Part shown: piece by piece, positions 50,604 through 59,500 of the stretch
Layout: the number at the start of each line of letters is the position of its first letter
How positions within the stretch are numbered: the first letter of the stretch is position 1
From: Sandaracinaceae bacterium
GTDB lineage: Bacteria > Myxococcota_A > Polyangia > Polyangiales > Sandaracinaceae
Assembly: GCA_019637095.1 (NCBI GenBank)
Contig: JAHBWG010000024.1
Location: 37,094-101,093 of the forward strand
Direction of reading: 5' to 3'
DNA: 64,000 nucleotides
Notes under the pieces: generated by a model
The model's input: the letters and a program-made list of their open reading frames with translations, nothing else
Told to the model about the DNA's origin: nothing
The model's database searches: none
Position numbers and translations under genes: made by a program

Positions 50604-51815
50604 ATGAGCGCGCGTCAGGAGGGGAAGGCGGGCCCGGCCGAGCAAGAGCTCGACGAGGTGCTCGAGGAAGCACACGGCGCGGCCCGCCCGACGCAGACCA
50701 TCGACGAGCTCCTCGCGAACGAGGACGTGCAGGGGTTGCTCGAGCTCGGCGCCGCGTACCGCATCGGCGGCGCGGTCGAGCGCGACGCGTTCAAGGCGGT
50801 CGAGTGCTTCGAGGCCGCGAGCCGGCTCGGGAGCGCGGAGGCGGAGTACTTCGTGGGCGTCGCCCACATGAACGCGCTCGGCGTCACCCAAGACCTCGCG
50901 GAGGGGGCCAAGCGCCTGCGCTCCGCCGCGCAGCGGGGGAGCCTGCGCGCGCGGGTCTACGTGGCGAACCTCTACGAGATGGGTGTGCACTACGCGCCCG
51001 ACCGCGAGAAGGCCGACGTCTGGTATCGAAGCGTCGCCCGCGCCGCGGACATCGAGGGGGAGCCCACGAGCCCCGGTTACGTGATGGCGATGGCCGAGCT
51101 CGGCTGCGTCCGCTACTGCCTCGAGATCGTCGCGGACGAGGCGCTGCCGACCAAGGATCGCGCGCACTATCTGAAGAAGGCGAAGGCGATGGGCTATACG
51201 CACCGCCTCGCGCAGGTGAGGACGGGCTCGGTCGTGTCGGACGAGCCCGGGCCGACGGAGCCGCACGCGGAGCCCGCCGGCGCGGGGCCCACCGCCGCGA
51301 AGCCCGGCGCAGAGGCGAGCGCTGCCGCGGGCGAGCCCACCGACTCGCCCGAGGACGCGGACGACACCCGCGCGGAGCCGCTCCTCGGCGCCCAGTGGAC
51401 CTTCGGCGCGGGCACCCTCGCGTTCCTCGCGTCGGCGTTCTTCGCGCTCGCGTCGTTCTTCACGGGCTGGCTCGCGAGCGAGGGTTCGCGCGCGCTCGCC
51501 GCGGCCGGCCGCACGCTCCCGGGCGTGGGCGCGCACCACGACCTCGTGTTCGCCGCGTGCGCCGTCGTCTTCGGGCTGCTGCCCGCGCTCGCCTCGTACC
51601 GGCCGAAGGTCGTCGCGATCGGCGCCGCGGCGGGCGGCGCGGCGGCCGCGGGCGGCTGGTTCCTGCACCCGAGCCAGCCGCTCTTGTGGTCACCGGCCGC
51701 GCAGGCGTGCGCCGCGGGGCTCGGCGGCGCGCTCGTGGTGCTCTCGTTCCTCGGGTTGCTCGGGGGGACGCGCGCGCGCGTCGTCGAGAAGAAGCCCGCC
51801 CCCCGCAAGCGCTGA
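50604..51815 (+). CDS. Sel1-repeat membrane protein
   Basis: 403 residues from an ATG without a ribosome binding site; TAGTAT ends 7 bases upstream, so translation may be leaderless. Residues ~30-190 have Sel1/TPR-like repeats (AFKAVECFEAASRLGSAEAEY; DLAEGAKRLRSAAQRGSLRAR; EKADVWYRSVARAADIEG). A Pro/Ala/Glu-rich linker is followed by about four membrane helices (270-390). Sel1 proteins are scaffolds for assemblies; the repeats are probably cytoplasmic. No family for the membrane part. Confidence 0.78.
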   Translation: MSARQEGKAGPAEQELDEVLEEAHGAARPTQTIDELLANEDVQGLLELGAAYRIGGAVERDAFKAVECFEAASRLGSAEAEYFVGVAHMNALGVTQDLAEGAKRLRSAAQRGSLRARVYVANLYEMGVHYAPDREKADVWYRSVARAADIEGEPTSPGYVMAMAELGCVRYCLEIVADEALPTKDRAHYLKKAKAMGYTHRLAQVRTGSVVSDEPGPTEPHAEPAGAGPTAAKPGAEASAAAGEPTDSPEDADDTRAEPLLGAQWTFGAGTLAFLASAFFALASFFTGWLASEGSRALAAAGRTLPGVGAHHDLVFAACAVVFGLLPALASYRPKVVAIGAAAGGAAAAGGWFLHPSQPLLWSPAAQACAAGLGGALVVLSFLGLLGGTRARVVEKKPAPRKR

Positions 51816-51817
51816 CC

Positions 51818-51946
51818 TCACTCCTCGAGGGGCGCGTCGTCGCCGCTCGTCCACGTCGCGGGGACGTCCTCGGGCGACGGCGGCCCGCCGCACGCGCCGG
51901 CGAGCGCGAGGAGCACGACGAGCCAACACCGGGACAGCACGCTCAC
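51818..51946 (-). CDS. 42-residue lipoprotein
   Basis: GTG start overlapping the stop of the A2M-like gene upstream (GTGA). The peptide is a signal with lipobox AGAC (about residue 19) and only ~24 mature residues rich in Pro, Asp and Glu. It is the last gene of the A2M-like operon, so it may anchor or regulate that assembly. Too short for homology. Confidence 0.6.
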   Translation of the reverse strand: MSVLSRCWLVVLLALAGACGGPPSPEDVPATWTSGDDAPLEE

Positions 51947-54900
51947 GGGGCCTCCTCGAGGGTCAGGGTGCGCCCCTCGCGCACGAACGCGTCGTGCGGC
52001 GCGGACGCGTCGTAGGCGACGAGGTCGAGCCCGCGCGTGACCCCCGCCGCGAGCCAGCGCCACGCGAGCGGGACGCGCCGCTCGGCGCCGGGCGCGAGCG
52101 GCGCGAGCTCGATCCGCAGGACGCCCGCGCCGTCCGGCGCTCGCACCGCGGCGACGCCCTCGACGCGCTCGAGCGCGCGAAGCGCGGCGTCGTCGAGGGC
52201 GGCAGCGGACGGGAGCACGAGGTCGAGCGTCGGGCGCCCGAGCTCGCGCTCGCTCGCGCTCTCGACGACGAGCTCGAGCCCCGCGGTCTGTCCGGCGCGC
52301 CCCGGTGTGCCCTCGATCCGCGCGCGCAGCGGGCCTCCGTCGCGCGCCACCACGGGCGCGAGGTAGCGCGTCTCGAGCCGCGCCCACACCGGCTGCGTCG
52401 CGCGCACGCGCACGCGGGCCGACGAGCCGACCGGCACGCGCGCCGCGCCCCCGTCCATCGCGACCGCCTGCGCGCGTCCGTCGAGCTCGACCGCGACCTC
52501 GCTCGCCTCGCTCGCCTCGCTCGGCTCCCTCGCGCCGAGCGCGCCGTACGCGCTCGCGGCGAGCGCCCAGAACGCCCCCTCGGCGCCGGTGCGCTCGAGC
52601 AGGTGCAGCCGGCTCGTCGCCGAGGCGCCGAGCTCGTCCGCGAGCGCGTCGTCGCCGGCCTGCCGCGCCGCGACGGCGAGCGCGAGCGTGCCGATCCAGC
52701 CGTCGCCGACGCGCGCCGAGTCGCCCGGGAGCCCGCGCCGCCCGTGCGCGTCCTCGGTGAGCGCGCCCGCCGCGCGCGCGAGGAGCGCGCGGCCGCGCGC
52801 GTCCTCGCGGTCCACCGAAAGGAGCGCCGCCGCCACGCGCGCGAGCACCGCCGGCGCGTCACCCGTGGGGGAGAACGCGCGCCAGCCGTCCTCCCGCAGG
52901 CGCGACGTGATGCTCGCGGCGCCATGCGCCTCGGGAGCGACGGGCGACCATGGCGCGAGCGCCGCGAGCACCGCGGCGCGCGAGGAGAGGTCGCCGTCGA
53001 GGAGCTCGCGCGTCCGCGTCACCCCCCAGCTCGCGCGCTGCGCGTGCCGCTCGTGCGGGGCCCACGCGACCGACGCGCACGCGGCCTCGAGCGCGCTCGC
53101 CGCGCCCTCGGCGCGCGCGAGCAGCGCCTCGTCCGGCGCCGCGTCCGCCATCGCGCGCGCCCACGCGAGGATCGCGGGCGAGCGCTCGAGGAGGGGCGCG
53201 AGCGCCGGGTCGGCGTGGAGCGCGCCCGGCGCGAAGACGACGAGCTCCGAGCGCCAGCGCCGCGCGCCGCTCGGCACCTCGACGACGAGCTCGCCCTCGC
53301 GCTCGATCCGCAGCGCGTGGACGCGCTGGCGCAGCAGGCCGTCCGGCACGACGCGCAGGCGCCGCTCGAGGCGGCTGACCTCTCGCGCGCCGTCGCGCAC
53401 CGTGACCGTCAGCGTGGCGAGGCCGGGCGCGCGCGCGGTCAGCTCGAGCGTCGCGCCCTCGACGCGCGCCTCGAGCCCGCGCCCCGCGACCGCCACGCGC
53501 AGCCCCGGCGGCGGCGCGTCGGCGAGCCGGACGAGCTCGATCGGCACGCGCAGCCGCTCGCCCGGCCGCATCACCGCGGGCGCCTCGAGCCGCGCCACCC
53601 ACGGCGCGCCCGCGACGAAGCGCGCCTCGGCGAGCGCGAGGCCTCCGTCCGCGCCGAACCCGACGGCCACGGCGCGATAGCCGCGGCGCGCGCTCGGGAG
53701 CGTCCACGCGGGGCTCGGCCCGAGCCCGCCGATCGGCGCCTCGATCGGGTCGAGCACGGGCGGCGGCGGGGGCAGCCCCTGCGGCGCGCTCGGCAGCGCG
53801 TCCCACGTCGCGTGGGCTCTCGCGAGGTCGCCGTCGTACGGCGCGCCGGCCTCCGCGAGGGAGAACGCCTCGGCGAGCGCCTCCAGCGTCGCGCGGCCGA
53901 GCGCGACCCCGCCGAGCCGAGCGAGCAACACGTCTTCCCCCACCGCCTCGGCGTAGAGGCTCCCCGCCGGCAGGGCGCGCGCGAACGGATCGGTCACGTC
54001 GTCCGCCGTCCCCGGGCGTCCGTCGGGGCCTGCGCTCGCGAGCTCCCAGCCTTCGAGCACCTCGAGGAACCGGAACCGCGCGCGCCCGCCGGGGGCGCGC
54101 CGCAGGACGAACGGCTGGCCCCAGCCGTCGAAGAGATCCGCCTGCGAAGCGTGGTGCTCGAGGCCGAGCTCGTGCTGGTGGTCGAACACCGAGAGCACCA
54201 GCTCCGCGGGATCGCCCCGGCGCGCCCACGGCAGATCCAGCCCGAGGCGGCGCACCGCGTCGCGCAAGAAGACGTGCAGCCTCCAGAGTCGGCTGCGCGT
54301 CACCCGGTGCGCCACGCGGTCGTAGGTGAACGTGGGGTCGAGCGCGGTGAGCGCGTCGATGTCGAGCGGCTCTCCGTCGAGGCCGGCGGTCCCCTCCTCG
54401 GCGAGTCCGGCCTGCGCCACCGCGGGCGTCAGGACCTCGCGGTTGAAGCGCCACCGGCCACCTTCGCGGACGGCGACGTCGGTCACGCGGCTCGGGACGG
54501 ACATCTCCACGTAGCTCTCGACCGCGCGCATCAGCCGGCCGAGCCGGCCGCGCACGAACCGCGCCCGCGTGCGCCACGGGTCGCGCAGGAGCCCCTCCGC
54601 GACGGGATCCGCGGGGAGCGGGAGCGCGACGCGCTCGCCCGCGCGCTGGACCAGGCTGGCCGACGTGTCGCTCGGCGTGCGCGCGGCCAAGAGCCCTGCG
54701 ACGAACGCCTCGGTGCGGCCGGCGGCCCGCGCGGCGCCGACCTCGCCGAGCCGCGCGCGCGCGGCGTCGAGCAGCGCCTCGTCGTCGGTCGCGAAGATCG
54801 CGGTGCTCAGCGCCGCCGCGCTCCCGCCGAGCCGCGCGTGCGCCTCATCGGCGTCGAGCGCGAGCGCGGCGACGTCCGCGTGCGGGCGGTGGATCAGGAG

Positions 54901-56520
54901 CGAGCCGCCGCGCAGCGGCGCGCCGTCGGCGATCGCCCGCGCCCGCAGCCACACCTCGCCGCGCAGCTCCTCCGACAGCGGCAGCGTGATCCGGCTCGCG
55001 CGAGCGTCGCCGTGCGCTCGCGCGACCGGTCGCCAGCCGCGGCTCTCGCGCACGAGCGCGACGAGCTCGATCGGCAGCGGGCCGAGGCTCGGCGCGCGCT
55101 CGATCGCCACGCGCACCGCGGACGCGTCGAGCTCCGCGGACGCGATCCGCAGGGTCGCGTCGGGATCGAGCGGCAAGCACAGCCGCTCGCGGTGGGCGCC
55201 GACGACGAGGGTCGCGTCGAGCGCGGTGCTGCCGCCGCACGCGCCGGCGCTCTCGCCCGGCGCGACGCGTCCGACGAAGACCGCGACACCATCGGCGTCC
55301 GTCGTCGCCCGGAGCGAGCCGCCGAGGCGCGGCGCCTCGAGCCCGACCTCGCCCGCGTGCGGCGCGCCGTCGGGCGTCACGACGCGGACGAGCACGCGGC
55401 CGTCGAGGCCAGGGACGAGCGCGCCGCCCTCGACCGCCCAGCCGGCGACGACGGGGACGCGCGCCACCCGCACCGCGACCTCGCGGCCGACCACGCCCGC
55501 CGCCGGATCCGTCACCACGATCACCCGCGCGTGGCGCTCCCACGGCTGCGCGAGGGCCGATGGCGCGCGCCACGCGAGCCGCGCGCGTCCGTCCGCGCCG
55601 GTGGTGAGCCGGGACTCGCGCTCCGCCTCGGTCTCGGGATCGCGCCACGCCACGCGCGCCCCCCGCACGGGCGCGCCGTCGAGGTCGCGCACGTACACCT
55701 CGACGTCGAAGGTAGCGCCCGGCACGACGACGTCGGGGGCGCTCGCCTCGACCCAGCGCGCGGGCGGCCGCGGCGCCTCGATCCGCAGCGGGACCGACGC
55801 GCTCGCCACGCGCTCGCCCTCGTGCTCGGAGCGCGCGGTCACCGCCACCTCGCACGCGGGCCCCGCGCGCCGCCGCCCCGCCGGCGGCGGCGGCGCGTCC
55901 GGCACCACGAGCCCGGGCGCGTAGAACGCGCCGCGTGCGTCGGTCACGAGCTCGACCGGCGCGCCCGACGCGGGGCAGCTCGTGAGCTCGACGTGCACCG
56001 TCGCCCCCGCCACCGGCCGCCCGCTCGCCGCCGCGCGCACGCGGCCGAACGCGGCCACCGTCGCGCGCGGGCGGACCGCTACCCGATCCACGAAGAGATC
56101 GATGACGTGCCGCGGGGCGAGCTCGAGGCCCACCGAGAAGACGCGGCGGACGCCGCGCGGCGAGACGGCGATCACGCGCACGTGCGGGGGGTGATCGAGG
56201 TCCTCGGGCAGCGGGATCTCGAGCGTCGCGTGCCCCTCCGCGTCCGTGACGACGCGCACGAGCGGCTCGCCGGGCGCGAAGGAGACGTGGACCTCGAGGC
56301 TCGCGTCCGGCGCCGGCCGCAGGTCGCGACGCCGGACGACCTCGTACAGCGTGACGAACCAGCGCGGGCGCCCGCCGGGGGGGGCGCTCAGCGTTCCGTC
56401 GATGCGCATCTCGAGCCCGGTGACCTCGCCCGCGGCGACGCGGCGACGCGCGCGCTCGCCCTGCGCCGCCGCGGGCGCGGCCAGCGAGAGGACGGCGAGC
56501 ATCGTCAAGACGGTTTTCAT
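51943..56520 (-). CDS. Giant alpha-2-macroglobulin-like exported protein, paralogue 2
   Basis: 1525 residues. ATG overlaps the stop of paralogue 1 (ATGA). Signal peptide KTVLTMLAVLSLAAPAAAQG. The mature protein is a series of MG-type beta sandwiches and carboxypeptidase-regulatory-like blocks (VVPGATFDVEVYVRDLDGAP; GVVGREVAVRVAR), then a helical middle (LDPTFTYDRVAHRVTRSRLW), then a pseudopilin-like insert near residue 830 (SAGPDGRPGTADDV) also found in paralogue 1, then further beta domains and a C-terminal helical part. No CxEQ thioester. Five or six Cys only. Its partner genes are unlike the usual PBP1C neighbour of bacterial A2M. Cell-envelope role, possibly protease trapping; inference. 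Confidence 0.82.
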   Translation of the reverse strand: MKTVLTMLAVLSLAAPAAAQGERARRRVAAGEVTGLEMRIDGTLSAPPGGRPRWFVTLYEVVRRRDLRPAPDASLEVHVSFAPGEPLVRVVTDAEGHATLEIPLPEDLDHPPHVRVIAVSPRGVRRVFSVGLELAPRHVIDLFVDRVAVRPRATVAAFGRVRAAASGRPVAGATVHVELTSCPASGAPVELVTDARGAFYAPGLVVPDAPPPPAGRRRAGPACEVAVTARSEHEGERVASASVPLRIEAPRPPARWVEASAPDVVVPGATFDVEVYVRDLDGAPVRGARVAWRDPETEAERESRLTTGADGRARLAWRAPSALAQPWERHARVIVVTDPAAGVVGREVAVRVARVPVVAGWAVEGGALVPGLDGRVLVRVVTPDGAPHAGEVGLEAPRLGGSLRATTDADGVAVFVGRVAPGESAGACGGSTALDATLVVGAHRERLCLPLDPDATLRIASAELDASAVRVAIERAPSLGPLPIELVALVRESRGWRPVARAHGDARASRITLPLSEELRGEVWLRARAIADGAPLRGGSLLIHRPHADVAALALDADEAHARLGGSAAALSTAIFATDDEALLDAARARLGEVGAARAAGRTEAFVAGLLAARTPSDTSASLVQRAGERVALPLPADPVAEGLLRDPWRTRARFVRGRLGRLMRAVESYVEMSVPSRVTDVAVREGGRWRFNREVLTPAVAQAGLAEEGTAGLDGEPLDIDALTALDPTFTYDRVAHRVTRSRLWRLHVFLRDAVRRLGLDLPWARRGDPAELVLSVFDHQHELGLEHHASQADLFDGWGQPFVLRRAPGGRARFRFLEVLEGWELASAGPDGRPGTADDVTDPFARALPAGSLYAEAVGEDVLLARLGGVALGRATLEALAEAFSLAEAGAPYDGDLARAHATWDALPSAPQGLPPPPPVLDPIEAPIGGLGPSPAWTLPSARRGYRAVAVGFGADGGLALAEARFVAGAPWVARLEAPAVMRPGERLRVPIELVRLADAPPPGLRVAVAGRGLEARVEGATLELTARAPGLATLTVTVRDGAREVSRLERRLRVVPDGLLRQRVHALRIEREGELVVEVPSGARRWRSELVVFAPGALHADPALAPLLERSPAILAWARAMADAAPDEALLARAEGAASALEAACASVAWAPHERHAQRASWGVTRTRELLDGDLSSRAAVLAALAPWSPVAPEAHGAASITSRLREDGWRAFSPTGDAPAVLARVAAALLSVDREDARGRALLARAAGALTEDAHGRRGLPGDSARVGDGWIGTLALAVAARQAGDDALADELGASATSRLHLLERTGAEGAFWALAASAYGALGAREPSEASEASEVAVELDGRAQAVAMDGGAARVPVGSSARVRVRATQPVWARLETRYLAPVVARDGGPLRARIEGTPGRAGQTAGLELVVESASERELGRPTLDLVLPSAAALDDAALRALERVEGVAAVRAPDGAGVLRIELAPLAPGAERRVPLAWRWLAAGVTRGLDLVAYDASAPHDAFVREGRTLTLEEAP

Positions 56521-59500
56521 CGCGACACCTCTCGGATGGTGACGGTGCGGGGCACCAGGACGCTCGCGGCGTCGGGGCGGTCCGCCGCGCGGCCGCTCAC
56601 ACCGAGGCCGCGCAGCGCGCCCGCGACGCGGAAGCGGAGCGCGAGGGGCACGCGCCGCTCCTGACCGGGCAAGAGCGCGCCGAGCTCGATCGCCACCCGG
56701 TCCTCCACCCGGCGCAGGCGCGCGCCCGGCGTCGGGGTGTCCGTCGCGAGCTCCGCGCCGGTCGGGAGCTGCACGTCGACGAGCGGTCTCGCGAGCGTGC
56801 GCGGCGCGCGGTTCCGGACCACGAGCGTGAAGCGCGACACGTCGTCGAGGCCGGCGGGCTCTCCCTCGAGCGCGAGCGCCAGCGGACCGCGACCCGCGGG
56901 CGCGTCCCACGAGACGCCGTAGCGCGCCTCGGCGCGCGCGACGATCGGCGCGCCGCCCTCGGCCTCGACGCGGATCTCGTGCGCGCCCGGCCGCGCGAGC
57001 TCGGGGGCGTCGACCCGCGCCACGCCGCCCTCGAGCTCGACCGTGCGCGCGGCGCCGTCGATCGTCACGGTGACCCGCGCGGGCGCGCGACCGCGCAGCA
57101 TGCGACGGACACCCGCGCGCGCGAGCGCGCTGACGTCGGGCTCGAGCGCCACCCCGCTCTCCTCCCAGCGCGCGAGGGTCAAGAGCACCGAGGCCGCCTG
57201 CGCATGGCGCCCGATCGAGAGCTCGGCCAGCGCGAGCAGCGCGCTCGCGCGGAGCGCCGCGGCGTCGAGGGCGAGCCAGCGATCGTCCCCCACGACGACG
57301 ACGTGCCGCTCGAGGCGGCGCGCGAGCTCGCGCGCGCGCTCTAGCTCCGCCTCGCCGCGTGCGCCCCACGCGAGCGCGGCGGCGCCGAGCACCCAGTGCG
57401 AGGGCTCGGTCGACGCGAGCGCCCACGCGCCCACGTCGCCGCGCAGCCGATCCACGAGCGCGTGCCCGGAGGCGAGCTCTCGCCGGGCGGGCGCGCGCCC
57501 GATCGGCGCGAGGCCGAAGAGCGCCCACGCCCGCGCCTCCTGCGCGGCGGAGCTGCCCGGATCCGTCGCGCCTGCCTGCACGAGCAGCCCGGTCAGCCGC
57601 TCGAGCGCGTCCTCGACCAGCGCGTCGTCTTGGCTCGCGTCGAGCCACGCCGTGCCGATGGAGAGCGCGAGCTCCGTCGCGCCGCCCGCGTCGAGGTCGG
57701 GCTCCGCGGGGACGCCCGCCGCCGGCGCCCAGCGCGTCCACGCGTGGGCCGTGCGAGACGGCTCGAACAGCCTCGCGCCCGCGCCCACCTCGATCGAGCC
57801 GCCGCGCGGATCGGCGCCCGCCGGCACCTCCATCGCGAAGGCGACGCGGCCTGCCCCGAGGCGGCGCTCGGTGCGCTCGACCCACCGCGCCACGTCGACG
57901 ACGCGCATCGGCAGCCGCACCGCGTCGAGCGCCTCGCCCTCGGGCGTCGCGACGACGATCTCGATCGAGCCCTCCCCGTTCTGCTCGGGCGCGAGCTCCA
58001 CCTCGATCGCGCGCGCCTCACCCGGGTCGAGCCGCAGGCGCTGCGCGGGTGACGGCGCGATCCCGAGGGCGGGCACGCCGCCGACGCGCACCTCGAGCTC
58101 GCGCGCGGTCGCGCCGTGGTTGCTCACCCGCACGGGCAGACCGATCCGATCGCCGGCGTGCGCGGCCTCGGGCACCGGGGCGCTCACCACGATCTCGCGA
58201 TCGACCTCGATGCGCGTCGAGCCCGACCAGACCCAACCGTCCTCGCGCCACACGACGACCTCGACGAGGTACGTGGTGACCGCGTCGGCGAGCGGGATCG
58301 CGAGCTCGGTCGCGCCGCTCGGATCGACCTCGACGGCGGGCGCGAAGAGGAGCGTCGGCGGGAAGCGCTCGCGCAGGACCGCGGCGAGCCCGCTGATCGC
58401 GGCGGCCCCCGTACGGACCTGCGGGGTCCGAGCCGACCGACCGCGGAGGCTGCCGCTGCCGCTCCCGTAGCCGCTGCCGCTCCCCCCGCCGCCGCCGTGA
58501 CCGATCGTGCCGAGGGAGCCGAGGCCGATCGTGCCCTCGGAGATCTCCGCGGCGACCGCGTCGCCGATCTCGTCCTCGGTCATCTCGGCGGAGATGCGCG
58601 CATACGACTCACCGATCGCGGCGAGCGTGCGCTCGACGGGCGAGAGCACGGCGAGCCGGCGCATCAGGGCGTCCTCTCCCGAGGCGAGCGCGTACGGCGT
58701 CCCGCGCGGGACGGCGCGCGCGAACGGATCGCGGACGTCGTCCGCCGTGCCGAAGCGACCGTCCGGTCCCGCCGAGACGAGCTCGACCGACGTCGCGTGC
58801 GGCGAGAGCGCGAAGACGGGGCGCGCGGCGGGGCGCAGCGCGAAGCGGCCTCCCCACGGGTCGTCGAGATCGGTCGCGCGCAAGAGGCCGCGCTCGACGA
58901 GGCGCGGCAGCCAGCGCGCGGGCGGCTCGCGCGCGGCGACGCGCGCGGCGGGCGGCGCGTCGTCGCCCGGGTCGAGGTAGTGCGAGAGCGCCACGAGCAG
59001 GCGGACCAGGCGGGCGCGGGCGACGCGGCGCGCGACCGCGTCGTACGTGAAGCTCGGATCGGCCGCCTCGAGCATCGACGCGGTGATCGGCACGTCGCCG
59101 AGGGCACGCACGCCCGGGCCGAGGAGGTCCTCGCGGAGCGCGCGGCGCCCCGCCGTCACCGTGGTGACCGCGTCGAGCCCGCCCGCGTCGAGCGCCTCGG
59201 CGAGGCGCCGCTCGAGCGCGCGCATGGGGCGCGTCACTCCGCGGCGCTCGAGCTCGCGCGCGAGCGGCCACGGGTCACGCAGCCCGCCCCGCGGCGGAGA
59301 GAGCGCGGCGCGCGAGGCGAGGCCGAGCGCGTCGGCGAGCGGCGCCGCGGGGCTGGGCTTCGCGTCCGCGGGGGTCGCGGCGGCGAGCACGGCCGAGACG
59401 AGGCGCCGGCCGTCCTCGTCCGACGGCGTCAACAACGCTTGCTCGAACCGACGCTCGAGGAAGTGATGCACGAACGCGAGCTCGCCGCCGTGCGCCGCGA

